Assembly: GCA_963770915.1 (NCBI GenBank)
Contig: CAVYRG010000001.1
Span: 1,550,001 to 1,614,000 of the forward strand
DNA length: 64,000 nucleotides
Source of the DNA: PALSA-270 sp963770915
GTDB taxonomy: Bacteria; Acidobacteriota; Terriglobia; Terriglobales; Acidobacteriaceae
Direction of reading: 5' to 3'
The notes beneath the pieces were generated by a model. It had not been told where the DNA came from. It made no database searches and saw only the letters and a list, made by a program, of their open reading frames with translations. The stretch's first letter is position 1; every line of letters starts with the position of its first letter. This document shows positions 37,198 to 44,916 of this stretch, in pieces. The position numbers were made by a program, and so were the translations under genes.

Positions 37198-37437
37198 ATG
37201 ACTCCCGAAGTCGCCAAACTGCTGCAACAAGCTCTGTCACTCTCGGTCGAGGAGCAAGAGGCGCTGGCGGATTCGCTGATTTCCATTCTCGGCGGCCAAG
37301 TGGATGAGGGAGTTCTGGCTGCGTGGGACGAGGAGATCAAGAAACGTATCGCCGATCTGGACTCGGGCAAGGCCAAGACCATCCCTTGGACGGAAGTTCG
37401 CCAGCGCAATTTGGCTAAGTTGCCCCGTGCCCACTAA
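37198..37437 (+). CDS. Addiction-module antitoxin (Unstab_antitox-like)
   Basis: 79 residues matching the putative addiction-module component family: VAKLLQQALSLSVEEQEALADSLI, then VLAAWDEEIKKRIADLDSGKAKTIPWTEVR. These antitoxins pair with RelE/ParE toxins encoded immediately downstream with a short overlap. Here the downstream frame breaks off after about 25 codons, so the antitoxin is effectively orphaned. Confidence 0.78.
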   Translation: MTPEVAKLLQQALSLSVEEQEALADSLISILGGQVDEGVLAAWDEEIKKRIADLDSGKAKTIPWTEVRQRNLAKLPRAH

Positions 37438-37504
37438 GGCCGTCGAATTGCACGAAGAAGCGGGCCGCCGACCATCCCGGTTCATTTTTCCTCAATCTTC
37501 ATAG
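37427..37504 (+). pseudogene. Truncated toxin stub after the antitoxin
   Basis: A GTG overlapping the antitoxin end opens a frame reading VPTKAVELHEEAGRR, like the first strand of a ParE/RelE toxin, and stops after 25 codons. cofC begins 20 bases later. The toxin seems to have been deleted, leaving the stub against the F420 genes. Confidence 0.45.
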
Positions 37505-37523
37505 ATAATTCAGACCAGGTCCC

Positions 37524-38174
37524 ATGATCCTCATCCCCGTCAAAATCCTCGCCAACGCCAAACAGCGTCTGGCGTCTGTGCTGGATCAAGCCTCCCGCAC
37601 CGAGCTTGCCCAAGCCATGCTTCGCGACGTGGTTGCCACCCTAGCCGCCTGGCCGCAGCGCTCTCCGGTATCGCTTGTCACTTCCGACCCTTTTGCTCTC
37701 GATCTGGCGAACGAGTTCGATTTTGATGTCATCCCCGATTACGCAAACCACAGCGAGACCGATGCTATCGAGACGGCGACGCAAGTCTGCCTCGAACAGG
37801 GAGTCGGTCACACGCTCGTCATTCCCGGCGACATTCCTTTGATTACCGCACGCGAATTGGATGCGGTGGTGAAAGCCGCTCCAGAAGCCGGTTCCGTGCT
37901 CGTCCCCGCTGCCGACGGACGTGGCACCAACGCCGCCCTGCGCCGCCCCGCGGACCTGTTCCCGCTGCGTTTCGGCAACGACAGTTTCAAGCCTCATCTC
38001 GCCGCCGCCCGCGCGACACAAAAGCCTTGCGTCGTGCTTTCTCTGCCGGGCATTGGGCTCGACGTCGATAATCCTTCCGAGCTGAGTCAGCTTGCCGCAG
38101 CCCCGGGCGAAACCCTTGCCCAGCGCCTCGCGCGCAAATGGGGATTCGGCCTGCCCCAAGCCGTCAACGAATAA
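37524..38174 (+). CDS. cofC: 2-phospho-L-lactate / PEP guanylyltransferase (CofC)
   Basis: Nucleotidyltransferase of 216 residues that activates the three-carbon acid with GTP for CofD. The N-terminal ILIPVKILANAKQRLASVL is the CofC start, including the Lys/Arg that bind GTP. LVIPGDIPLITARELD and the DGRGTNAALRRP motif are conserved, as is the FGNDSFKPHLAAAR block. The stop overlaps the cofE ATG (TAATG). Upstream it is separated from cofD by about 3.4 kb of inserted DNA, although these genes normally sit together. Confidence 0.92.
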   Translation: MILIPVKILANAKQRLASVLDQASRTELAQAMLRDVVATLAAWPQRSPVSLVTSDPFALDLANEFDFDVIPDYANHSETDAIETATQVCLEQGVGHTLVIPGDIPLITARELDAVVKAAPEAGSVLVPAADGRGTNAALRRPADLFPLRFGNDSFKPHLAAARATQKPCVVLSLPGIGLDVDNPSELSQLAAAPGETLAQRLARKWGFGLPQAVNE

Positions 38175-38938
38175 TGCCCAGGCCCCCCCAGCCGCTGCAG
38201 ATTTTCCCCGTCCCGCTCGCGGATGAAATCCTCCCCGGCGATTCGCTGAGTGAAAAACTGCTTGCCTCTCTGAAGACGCACAACTTGTCGGTCACGCAAG
38301 GCGACATCCTGGTAATCAAGCACAAGATCGTCTCCAAGGCGGAAGGACGACTCGTCGACCTCGCCAAAATCAAGCCTTCGCAATCGGCGCGCGCTTGGGC
38401 TAACCAATACAGTCTCGATGCGCGCTTGGTCGAGTTGGCCCTTACGCAGGCCTCTCGCATGGTGCGCCGCAAGCGCGGCGTCCTCATCACGCAAACGCGA
38501 CATGGCTTTGTCTGCGCCAACAGTGGCGTCGATGCCTCAAACGTGAACGGCGGCCGCCACGCCCTGCTTTTGCCGAAAGATTCTGACCGCTCCGCCGCCC
38601 GCCTGCACCGCGAACTGAAGAAGCGCCTGAAGCTGCGCATTCCTGTAATCATTTCGGACAGTTTTGGCCGCCCTTGGCGCGAAGGCCTGACCGAAGTTGC
38701 CATCGGCATCGCTGGGATGAAGCCTCTGCGCGACTATCGCGGCCGCCGCGATCCCGATGGCTACGCGCTGCGCGCCAGCATTGAGGCTGTGGCCGACGAA
38801 CTGGCTTGCGCCGCGGGGCTAGTCTGCGGCAAGCTATCTCGAACGCCCGCATGCATCATTCGCGGTTTCGCATACGAGCCGGGGCGGGCCAGCGTTCGCG
38901 ATTTACTTCGACCGGCTAAAATGGATTTGTTTCGCTGA
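38174..38938 (+). CDS. cofE: F420-0:gamma-glutamyl ligase (CofE)
   Basis: GTP-dependent ligase adding gamma-linked glutamates to F420-0; 254 residues. Conserved blocks: GDILVIKHKIVSKAEGR, RLVELALTQASRMVR, the CANSGVDASNV metal/GTP site, and VIISDSFGRPWREGLTEVAIG. It is the stand-alone form; the FMN-binding nitroreductase domain fused in actinobacterial FbiB is absent. The coupled ATG at 38174 is preferred over the longer open frame. Confidence 0.93.
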   Translation: MPRPPQPLQIFPVPLADEILPGDSLSEKLLASLKTHNLSVTQGDILVIKHKIVSKAEGRLVDLAKIKPSQSARAWANQYSLDARLVELALTQASRMVRRKRGVLITQTRHGFVCANSGVDASNVNGGRHALLLPKDSDRSAARLHRELKKRLKLRIPVIISDSFGRPWREGLTEVAIGIAGMKPLRDYRGRRDPDGYALRASIEAVADELACAAGLVCGKLSRTPACIIRGFAYEPGRASVRDLLRPAKMDLFR

Positions 38939-38976
38939 CGGCAGCGGCTGCACCTCCGCGGCGGTTTGCAAGAAAG

Positions 38977-38991
38977 TAGAATAAAGCTATG
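38977..38991 (+). promoter_or_regulatory. -10 box six bases before the cofH ATG
   Basis: TAGAAT (38977-38982), six bases, ATG 38989, and no Shine-Dalgarno sequence. This leaderless geometry suggests cofH has its own promoter despite lying in the cluster. Confidence 0.5.
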
Positions 38992-40221
38992 GCACGCCTG
39001 CTCTCCAATCTCGAACTTGAGAATTTCCCTTCGCTGGAATGGTCTGACGTAGCAAGCCGCATGAGCCCGGCAGTCCGCTCTGCGCTCGACGGCGTACTTG
39101 AGGCGCAAGACAGCGCCATCCTGACCCGCGACCAAAAGCTTCTTCTCGCCCACGCCGAAGGCGACGATCTGCTCGGACTTCTGGTCGCCGCCGACACGCT
39201 GCGCCGCGAACTGGCCGGCAATCTGGTCACTTACGTCGTGAATCGCAATATCAATTTCACGAATATCTGTTTTGTCGGTTGCAAATTCTGCGCCTTCAGC
39301 CGGGGTCCGCGCGAGTCCGACACTTACTTCCTGACTCCAGAACAGGTCGCGGCCAAAGCCATCGAGGCTGCCGCCATCGGCGCCACTGAAGTCTGCATTC
39401 AAGGCGGCCTGCCGCACGGCCTGCCGCCCCTTTACTATCGCGACATCCTGCGCGCCGTGAAAGCCGCCTGCCCGCGCATGCACATTCACGCCTTCTCACC
39501 CATGGAAATCGTTTATGGCGTCGAACTCACCGGCATGCCGCTCGACGAATACCTGCGCATGTTGAAAGACAACGGCCTCGACACGCTTCCCGGCACTGCC
39601 GCCGAGATTCTCGATGACGAAGTCCGCAACATCCTTTCGCGCAACAAAGTCTCGACCGCGCAATGGCAGGAAGTTATCCGCACTGCGCATCGTTGCGGCA
39701 TTCGCACCACATCCACCATGATGTATGGGCATTGCGAGACTCCCGAGCACTGGGTTAATCAGCTCGACTTGTTGCGCGCCATCCAATCGGAAACCAACGG
39801 CTTCACCGAATTCGTTCCCCTCGGCTTCGTGCACCAGAACACGCTGCTGTTCCAGCAGGGCCTTTCGCGTCCCGGCCCAACTTTGGCCGAGCATCTGAAA
39901 GTGCACGCGCTTTCTCGCATTCTGCTCGCCGGCTCCGTCAACAACATTCAGGTCTCGTGGGTAAAGCTGAACAAGAAGCTTTCCCAGCTTTGCCTGCACG
40001 CGGGCGCCAACGACTACGGCGGCACCCTGATGGAAGAAAACATTTCCCGCGAAGCCGGAGCCACCGCCGGCCAATACACCAGCCCCGAAGATTTCCAGAC
40101 GCTGATCCTCGAAGCGGGCCGCATCCCGGCCGAGCGCAGTACCACATATTCGCGCATCAACATCAAGCTCCAGCCCGCGCCTTTCACCTTCGAAGAGTCC
40201 CGCGAACCGGAGTTTGCGTGA
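38989..40221 (+). CDS. cofH: FO synthase subunit 2 (CofH)
   Basis: Radical-SAM partner of CofG that couples tyrosine to the flavin precursor; 410 residues. The cluster cysteines are at 94, 98 and 101 in NICFVGCKFCAF. Conserved segments include EVCIQGGLPHGLPP, HAFSPMEIVYG, DTLPGTAAEILDDEVR and TTSTMMYGHCETPEHWV. It should not be confused with MqnC or MqnE: the QGGLHP-like block, the FSPMEI-like block and the cof neighbours point to CofH. Confidence 0.92.
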   Translation: MARLLSNLELENFPSLEWSDVASRMSPAVRSALDGVLEAQDSAILTRDQKLLLAHAEGDDLLGLLVAADTLRRELAGNLVTYVVNRNINFTNICFVGCKFCAFSRGPRESDTYFLTPEQVAAKAIEAAAIGATEVCIQGGLPHGLPPLYYRDILRAVKAACPRMHIHAFSPMEIVYGVELTGMPLDEYLRMLKDNGLDTLPGTAAEILDDEVRNILSRNKVSTAQWQEVIRTAHRCGIRTTSTMMYGHCETPEHWVNQLDLLRAIQSETNGFTEFVPLGFVHQNTLLFQQGLSRPGPTLAEHLKVHALSRILLAGSVNNIQVSWVKLNKKLSQLCLHAGANDYGGTLMEENISREAGATAGQYTSPEDFQTLILEAGRIPAERSTTYSRINIKLQPAPFTFEESREPEFA

Positions 40222-40229
40222 TCTCCCGC

Positions 40230-40301
40230 TGTCATCCCGAGCGAAGGAAAACGATCTGCGTCACGGATCGTTTCGCGCAGTCGAGGGACCTTGTGTTTTG
40301 C
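40230..40301. repeat. Dispersed intergenic repeat
   Basis: TGTCATCCCGAGCGAAGG at one end and GTCGAGGGACCTTGTGTTTTGC at the other (split by AAACGATC/GATCGTTT, an eight-base inverted pair). The same ends recur at 42529 and 43556. Confidence 0.75.
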
Positions 40302-40349
40302 ACCCCACACTGCGCCGCCCGGAGTTTCGGTCATGGCGTCTGACCCGAC

Positions 40350-41039
40350 ATGACAAGCCCCATCGCCATCCTCGGCGGCACCGGACCCGAAGGTCTTGGC
40401 TTAGCATTGCGCTGGGCTCAGGCCGGGGAGACGGTCGTCATCGGCTCCCGCGACGCACAACGCGCCCAGGCCGCCGCCGAAAAGATCAAAGCCAAAGTGG
40501 GTCCTCAAGCGCAAATCTCAGGCGCCGAAAATTCCGCTGCCTGCACCGCCGCGGACATCGTCGTGCTGACCGTTCCTTTCGAGGGTCACGCCGTCCTGCT
40601 CAAGCAAATCAAGCCCGCTCTCCGCCCCGGCGCAGTCGTGATCGACACCGTTGTTCCTCTCGCCTCAAGCGTCGGCGGACGCGCCACCCGCACCCTTGGC
40701 GTTTGGCAAGGCTCCGCCGCGCAGGAAGCTGCCGAGCTTGTTCCTCAGGGAGTGGCCGTCGTCGCAGCGTTCCACAACGCTTCGGCCGATGCCATGAACG
40801 CCGACGGTCCCGTCGACTGTGATGTCATCGTCTGCAGCGACGACCCCGCTGCCACGCAAACCGTGCGCGGGCTGGCCGCGAAAATTCCCGGCGTCCGTGC
40901 CATCGACGGCGGCAAACTTGAAAACGCCCGCATCGTGGAGCAAATCACCGCCCTGCTCATTGCGCTCAACATCCGCCACAAGGCCCACTCCGGAATCCGC
41001 ATCACCGGCTTGCCGGAAGCCTCTTATCGCCACGGCTGA
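40350..41039 (+). CDS. npdG: NADPH-dependent F420 reductase (F420H2:NADP oxidoreductase)
   Basis: Transfers hydride between F420H2 and NADP, 229 residues. The Rossmann loop IAILGGTGPEGLGLALRWA is followed by VIGSRDAQRAQAAAEKI, whose Ser-Arg bind the NADP 2'-phosphate. VVLTVPFEGHAVLL and the C-terminal SGIRITGLPE are typical of the family. It completes the cofactor locus by linking F420 to the NADP pool. It lies 128 bases after cofH, with a dispersed repeat between. Confidence 0.9.
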   Translation: MTSPIAILGGTGPEGLGLALRWAQAGETVVIGSRDAQRAQAAAEKIKAKVGPQAQISGAENSAACTAADIVVLTVPFEGHAVLLKQIKPALRPGAVVIDTVVPLASSVGGRATRTLGVWQGSAAQEAAELVPQGVAVVAAFHNASADAMNADGPVDCDVIVCSDDPAATQTVRGLAAKIPGVRAIDGGKLENARIVEQITALLIALNIRHKAHSGIRITGLPEASYRHG

Positions 41040-41074
41040 AAATCTCACGCTGTTTCCCTCCGCGCCCTCTGTGG

Positions 41075-41090
41075 TTAAATCGCTAGCGTG
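41075..41090 (+). promoter_or_regulatory. -10 box seven bases before the ABC ATPase GTG
   Basis: TTAAAT (41075-41080), seven bases, GTG 41088: the leaderless geometry again. Confidence 0.4.
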
Positions 41091-41828
41091 CCCGAACAGT
41101 CGGCAATCGAATTCCGCAACGTCTCCTACCGCCTGGAAAACGGCCGCGAGTTGTTGCGTAACCTGAACCTCGAAATCCACGAGGGCGAGACGCTAGTCCT
41201 GCTTGGCCGCAGCGGCTCCGGCAAAACTACGACGCTAAAGCTGATCAACCATCTGCTAGCCCCTAGCGAAGGCGAGGTGCGGGTCAACGAGCGCTCCACC
41301 CGCGACTGGGACCCCATCCGCCTGCGCCGCTCCATCGGCTACGCCATCCAGGAAGTCGGCCTGTTCCCGCATTTCACGGTGGCCCGCAACATCGCCGTGG
41401 TTCCACAACTTCAACACTGGCCCGCCGCCCGCATCCAGCAAAGGGTTCAGGAACTCCTGCAACTGGTAGGACTCGAGGCAAGCCTGGCCACCCGCTACCC
41501 TCGCGAACTTTCCGGCGGACAGCGCCAGCGCGTCGGCGTCGCCCGCGCCCAGGCCGCCGACCCGCCCATTCTCTTGATGGATGAACCTTTCGGCGCGCTC
41601 GACCCCATCACCCGCGCCGAGCTGCAAAATGAATTTCGCGCCCTGCAGGCGCGCCTGAAAAAAACCGTGGTCTTCGTCACCCATGACCTGCGCGAGGCCT
41701 TGCTGCTGGCCACGCGCATCGCCCTCATGGAAGACGGCCGCCTGATCACCGTCCTCCCGGCGGATGAATTCACCAAGTCGAGAGACCCGCTGGCCGCCGC
41801 TTACATAGCGGCTTTTGGTGTTCCGTAG
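41088..41828 (+). CDS. Osmoprotectant-type ABC transporter ATPase (OpuCA-like)
   Basis: 246-residue ATPase energising the permease and binding protein that follow. Walker A LLGRSGSGKTTTLK, Q-loop AIQEVGLFPHF, signature ELSGGQRQRVGVARA, Walker B ILLMDEPFGALD and H-loop VFVTHDLREA are intact. The sequence pattern matches quaternary-amine importers (ProV/OpuCA), but the C-terminal CBS domains are missing, so ionic-strength sensing through CBS is not expected. Confidence 0.87.
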   Translation: MPEQSAIEFRNVSYRLENGRELLRNLNLEIHEGETLVLLGRSGSGKTTTLKLINHLLAPSEGEVRVNERSTRDWDPIRLRRSIGYAIQEVGLFPHFTVARNIAVVPQLQHWPAARIQQRVQELLQLVGLEASLATRYPRELSGGQRQRVGVARAQAADPPILLMDEPFGALDPITRAELQNEFRALQARLKKTVVFVTHDLREALLLATRIALMEDGRLITVLPADEFTKSRDPLAAAYIAAFGVP

Positions 41829-41836
41829 TGCTGGCG

Positions 41837-41855
41837 CGAGGGCGTCTCGCCCTCG
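41837..41855. repeat. Short intergenic palindrome
   Basis: CGAGGGCG/CGCCCTCG with a three-base loop lies between the ATPase and permease genes. Similar text (GAGGGC...GACGCCCTCG) occurs at 20044-20062. Confidence 0.6.
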
Positions 41856-41881
41856 CTGCGATTCACAAAACGAGGCCGTCA

Positions 41882-42514
41882 ATGAATGTCATCCAATTCA
41901 TGCTGCAAAATCACACCGAAGTCATTGAACTCACCCTGGAGCATCTCTGGCTGGTCGGCGTCTCGACCATCCTGGCTGTCCTGATCGGAATCCCTCTAGG
42001 CATCCTCGTCGCCCGCTGGCCCGCGCTCAACAAGCCAATCCTGGGCAGCGCCAACATCATTCAAACCATTCCCAGCCTCGCTCTCTTCGGATTCCTCCTT
42101 CCCGCTCCCTGGATCGGCGCACGCGCCGATCGCCTGGCCATCCTCGCGCTGCTGCTCTACGCGCTGCTGCCGCTAATCCGCAACACCTACACCGGCATTA
42201 AGGGAGTTGATCCCGCGGTCGTGGAAGCCGGGCGCGGCATGGGCATGACCACCAATCAACTTTTATGGCAGGTCCAACTCCCGCTAGCTTTGGGCGTAAT
42301 CATCGCCGGGGTGCGCGTAGCCGTGGTCATTTCCGTAGGCCTGGCCACCATCGCCGCCGCCATCGGAGCCGGCGGCCTCGGCGAATACATCTTCCGCGGC
42401 CTGGCCATGGTCAACAATTCCGTCATCCTGGCCGGCGCCATCCCCGCCGCCGTCTTAGCCCTGCTTGCCGATGTAAGCTTAGGCTGGCTGGAAAAACGCC
42501 TTAGCCCACGATGA
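41882..42514 (+). CDS. Osmoprotectant-type ABC transporter permease (OpuCB-like)
   Basis: Inner-membrane permease of 210 residues with about six helices. The EAA-type coupling motif appears in GVDPAVVEAGRGMGMTTNQLLWQVQLPLA. ATIAAAIGAGGLGEYIFRGLA is the typical end of ProW/OpuCB permeases. I chose ATG 41882; the in-frame GTG at 41828 would include the intergenic palindrome. It forms one operon with the ATPase and the binding protein. Confidence 0.87.
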   Translation: MNVIQFMLQNHTEVIELTLEHLWLVGVSTILAVLIGIPLGILVARWPALNKPILGSANIIQTIPSLALFGFLLPAPWIGARADRLAILALLLYALLPLIRNTYTGIKGVDPAVVEAGRGMGMTTNQLLWQVQLPLALGVIIAGVRVAVVISVGLATIAAAIGAGGLGEYIFRGLAMVNNSVILAGAIPAAVLALLADVSLGWLEKRLSPR

Positions 42515-42528
42515 CGATTGCGAGATAC

Positions 42529-42590
42529 TGTCATCCCGAGCGAAGCATGAGCGCAGCGAATGCGGAGCCGAGGGACCTTGCGTTTGCTCC
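42529..42590. repeat. Dispersed intergenic repeat
   Basis: TGTCATCCCGAGCGAAGC ... GAGCCGAGGGACCTTGCGTTTGC, a close relative of the copies at 40230 and 43556. It lies inside the ABC operon, between permease and binding-protein genes. Confidence 0.75.
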
Positions 42591-42606
42591 CCATGAATGA
42601 CAAACC

Positions 42607-43509
42607 ATGCGCATCCCCCTGATCCTTGCCGCGACTCTCCTCCTCACCTCCTGCGGCCCCTCGCGCCAATCCCGCATCGTCGTCGGCTCCAAAAACTTCA
42701 CTGAGTCCCTCATTCTCGGCGAACTTATCGCCCAGCAAATCGAAAACCACACCCACCTCCCGGTCGAGCGCCGCTTCTACTTGGCCGGCACCTACATCTG
42801 CCAGCAAGCCATCCTCGCCGGACGCATCGACATCTATCCCGAATACACCGGTACCGCCCTAACCGCCATCCTGAAAGAAGACGTGGCCGCCCCCTCCGTC
42901 CAGCCAAACGAAGCGAGCGAAAGTAAAAACGACGTCTACCAGAAAGTAAAAGACGAATACGCACCGAGATTCAATTTAGCTGTAGGCCCGCCCCTGGGCT
43001 TCAACGACACCTTCGCCATAGAAATTCGCGGCGAGGACGCCCGCCGCCTGAACCTGAAGACCATCTCTCAAGCCGCGCAATACACCCCGCAATGGCGCGC
43101 CGGATTCGGCTACGAATTCATGGAGCGCCCCGACGGCTACAAAGGCCTGGCCGCCACCTACGGCCTGCACTTCGCCGCCCCACCCCGCATCATGGACCTG
43201 GGCCTGCTAACCCGCGCCCTGAAAGACAAACAACTAGATCTGATCGCCGGCAACGCTACCGACGGCCTGATCCCCGCGCTGGATTTGTTCGTCTTAGAAG
43301 ACGACCGCCACTACTTCCCACCCTACGAAGCCATCCCCATAATCCGCGAGGAGGCGTTGCAGCTCCACCCCGAACTAAAACCCGCCCTCGACGCCCTGGC
43401 CGGCAAAATTTCCGATGACGACATGCGCCAACTCAACTACGCCGTCGACGCCCAACACCGCGACGTAAAAGAAGTGGTCCGCGAATTCCTGCGTGAGAAA
43501 GGGCTCTGA
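42607..43509 (+). CDS. Glycine betaine/quaternary-amine binding lipoprotein (OpuCC-like)
   Basis: Lipid-anchored substrate-binding protein of 300 residues. The signal peptide ends with lipobox LLTSCG (Cys near 16). IVVGSKNFTESLILGELIAQ and DIYPEYTGTALTAIL are hallmarks of the OpuAC/ProX-like family, which binds glycine betaine, choline, carnitine or ergothioneine. ATDGLIPALDLFVLEDDRHYFPPYEA lies near the C-terminus. The true ligand cannot be told from sequence alone. Confidence 0.87.
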   Translation: MRIPLILAATLLLTSCGPSRQSRIVVGSKNFTESLILGELIAQQIENHTHLPVERRFYLAGTYICQQAILAGRIDIYPEYTGTALTAILKEDVAAPSVQPNEASESKNDVYQKVKDEYAPRFNLAVGPPLGFNDTFAIEIRGEDARRLNLKTISQAAQYTPQWRAGFGYEFMERPDGYKGLAATYGLHFAAPPRIMDLGLLTRALKDKQLDLIAGNATDGLIPALDLFVLEDDRHYFPPYEAIPIIREEALQLHPELKPALDALAGKISDDDMRQLNYAVDAQHRDVKEVVREFLREKGL

Positions 43510-43976
43510 GAAGAACGCCGGCATCTCGCCGGCCCATACGTCGCCATTCCAACACTGTCATCCAGAGCGGAGCTGAGCTTCGCTTTGCGAGGCTCAGCGC
43601 AGTCGAGGGACCTCGCGTCGTGGCAGCGCGCATTCCGCCCGCCGAGACCTGAAATGAGCACCGACCTCGGGACCTGAAATGCGCGTGGACCTCGGGACCT
43701 GAAATGCGCGCCGAGCCCTGGACACCGCCAAAATGTTTCAGGCTGCATGCACTCCAACTGCGAAGGGGCGGCATACGATAGCCCAGGACGTAAGTCCTGG
43801 GTAAGCGGGGAAACCAGACCTCGCGCCCGAAGGGCGCAACCACCGAGAACGCGCGCCCTTCCCTCGTCAATAAAACGCCGGACTCTGCGTTTCGCCGGAC
43901 ACGTACCATTCCGCGTGACAAAGCGGCACGTGGTACAACCGCGCCGTTTTTCCAGGCCAAAAGGAGATCTCAGGCA
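43510..43976. repeat. Repeat-rich intergenic region
   Basis: No gene. It holds a dispersed repeat (43556-43620, TGTCATCCAGAGCG to GTCGAGGGACCTCGCG) and three tandem units of 25 bp that begin GACCTGAAAT at 43646, 43671 and 43696. A second dispersed repeat (43761-43842) runs from CGAAGGGGCG through ATACGATAGCCCAGGACG to CCGAAGGGCGCAACCAC. A near-identical copy of the last lies at 44689-44770. Confidence 0.75.
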
Positions 43977-44468
43977 ATGGGGAGAATTTCGAGAAAGAAT
44001 GCATTGCGCGTAATTCTTCTTGGGGCTCTCGGGCCGCTGACCCTAGCCGTGATCATGCTGGTTTTCATCTTTTACCTGTACATCTCAAATCCGGGCAGAA
44101 TGGATGGGGCAGGGTTTTTCCGCTCCCCGCACCATGGCATCTTCGTGATCTTTGGACTTCAGTCGTTGTCTTATTGCGCGAGTGCCGTGTCACTTGGGAG
44201 GAGGGGGCCCATCGCGGGAATTGTTCTTTCGTCCGCCGCATTCATTATTTGGTCAATCTTGTTCTCGGCTGGCGCACCCGGCGATTCTTTCGCTGGTTCC
44301 CTCTTCAATTTCGCCCTCCTTGGCGCTGCGTTCTCCTTTTTCGCCGCAATGATTGCGGAATACACGGTCTTGTTTATGACGCGAATCGGATTTGCCTCCG
44401 CGGCTGATCCTGAACTCGAGAATCTCTCGTATTGGCGGCGCCGATTAAGCCGCCCGGCCAAGGCCTGA
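43977..44468 (+). CDS. Four-helix membrane protein, unknown function
   Basis: 163 residues with four hydrophobic helices (about 12-34, 52-70, 79-98, 105-130), no signal peptide, and a basic C-terminal tail (RRRLSRPAKA). AAAAGGAGA lies about 13 bases before the ATG. I recognise no family. Repeat clusters flank it on both sides, so the gene lies in a plastic region. Confidence 0.6.
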   Translation: MGRISRKNALRVILLGALGPLTLAVIMLVFIFYLYISNPGRMDGAGFFRSPHHGIFVIFGLQSLSYCASAVSLGRRGPIAGIVLSSAAFIIWSILFSAGAPGDSFAGSLFNFALLGAAFSFFAAMIAEYTVLFMTRIGFASAADPELENLSYWRRRLSRPAKA

Positions 44469-44916
44469 GGGGCCGGAGCGCACCGTGCTTCAGAATCCGT
44501 TTCACTCCGTGAACTTGTGGTCCGGCCCGCCCGAAAGGGCGCAACCACGAGAACGCAAACTTCGTCATCGTGAGCGAATGTGGCGCGCCGCCCCGAAATG
44601 CGCGATGTAGAACAGCCCGCAATGCGCGAAATACCGGCGAGGAGTCCAGCCTCGAAAGCGCGGCAGACGATTGCCAATGCTCCAGCCCCGAAGGGGCGAT
44701 ATACGATAGCCCAGGACGTAAGCCCTGGGTGGGTGAGAATCCGACTTACGCGCCCGAAGGGCGCAACCACGAGGAACGTGCCTCCGTCATCGTGAGCAAC
44801 TGCGGAGCTCTCGCCCCCAAATTGCACCATGCAACTGACAGAGGCCAAGTTCTACAAGTCACGATTGGCCCTATAATTCGACAGATCATCACGCGCAACC
44901 ACGCAGGTAGGGTCTT
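44469..44916. repeat. Repeat-rich intergenic region
   Basis: Contains a partial repeat (44528-44548, CGCCCGAAAGGGCGCAACC) and a full copy (44689-44770) of the element at 43761-43842, both with the CGCCCGAAGGGCGC palindrome. No gene seen. Confidence 0.7.

Noticed and set aside
43646..43720. CRISPR-like array
   Set aside because: Three head-to-tail units of 25 bp without variable spacers; a simple tandem repeat.
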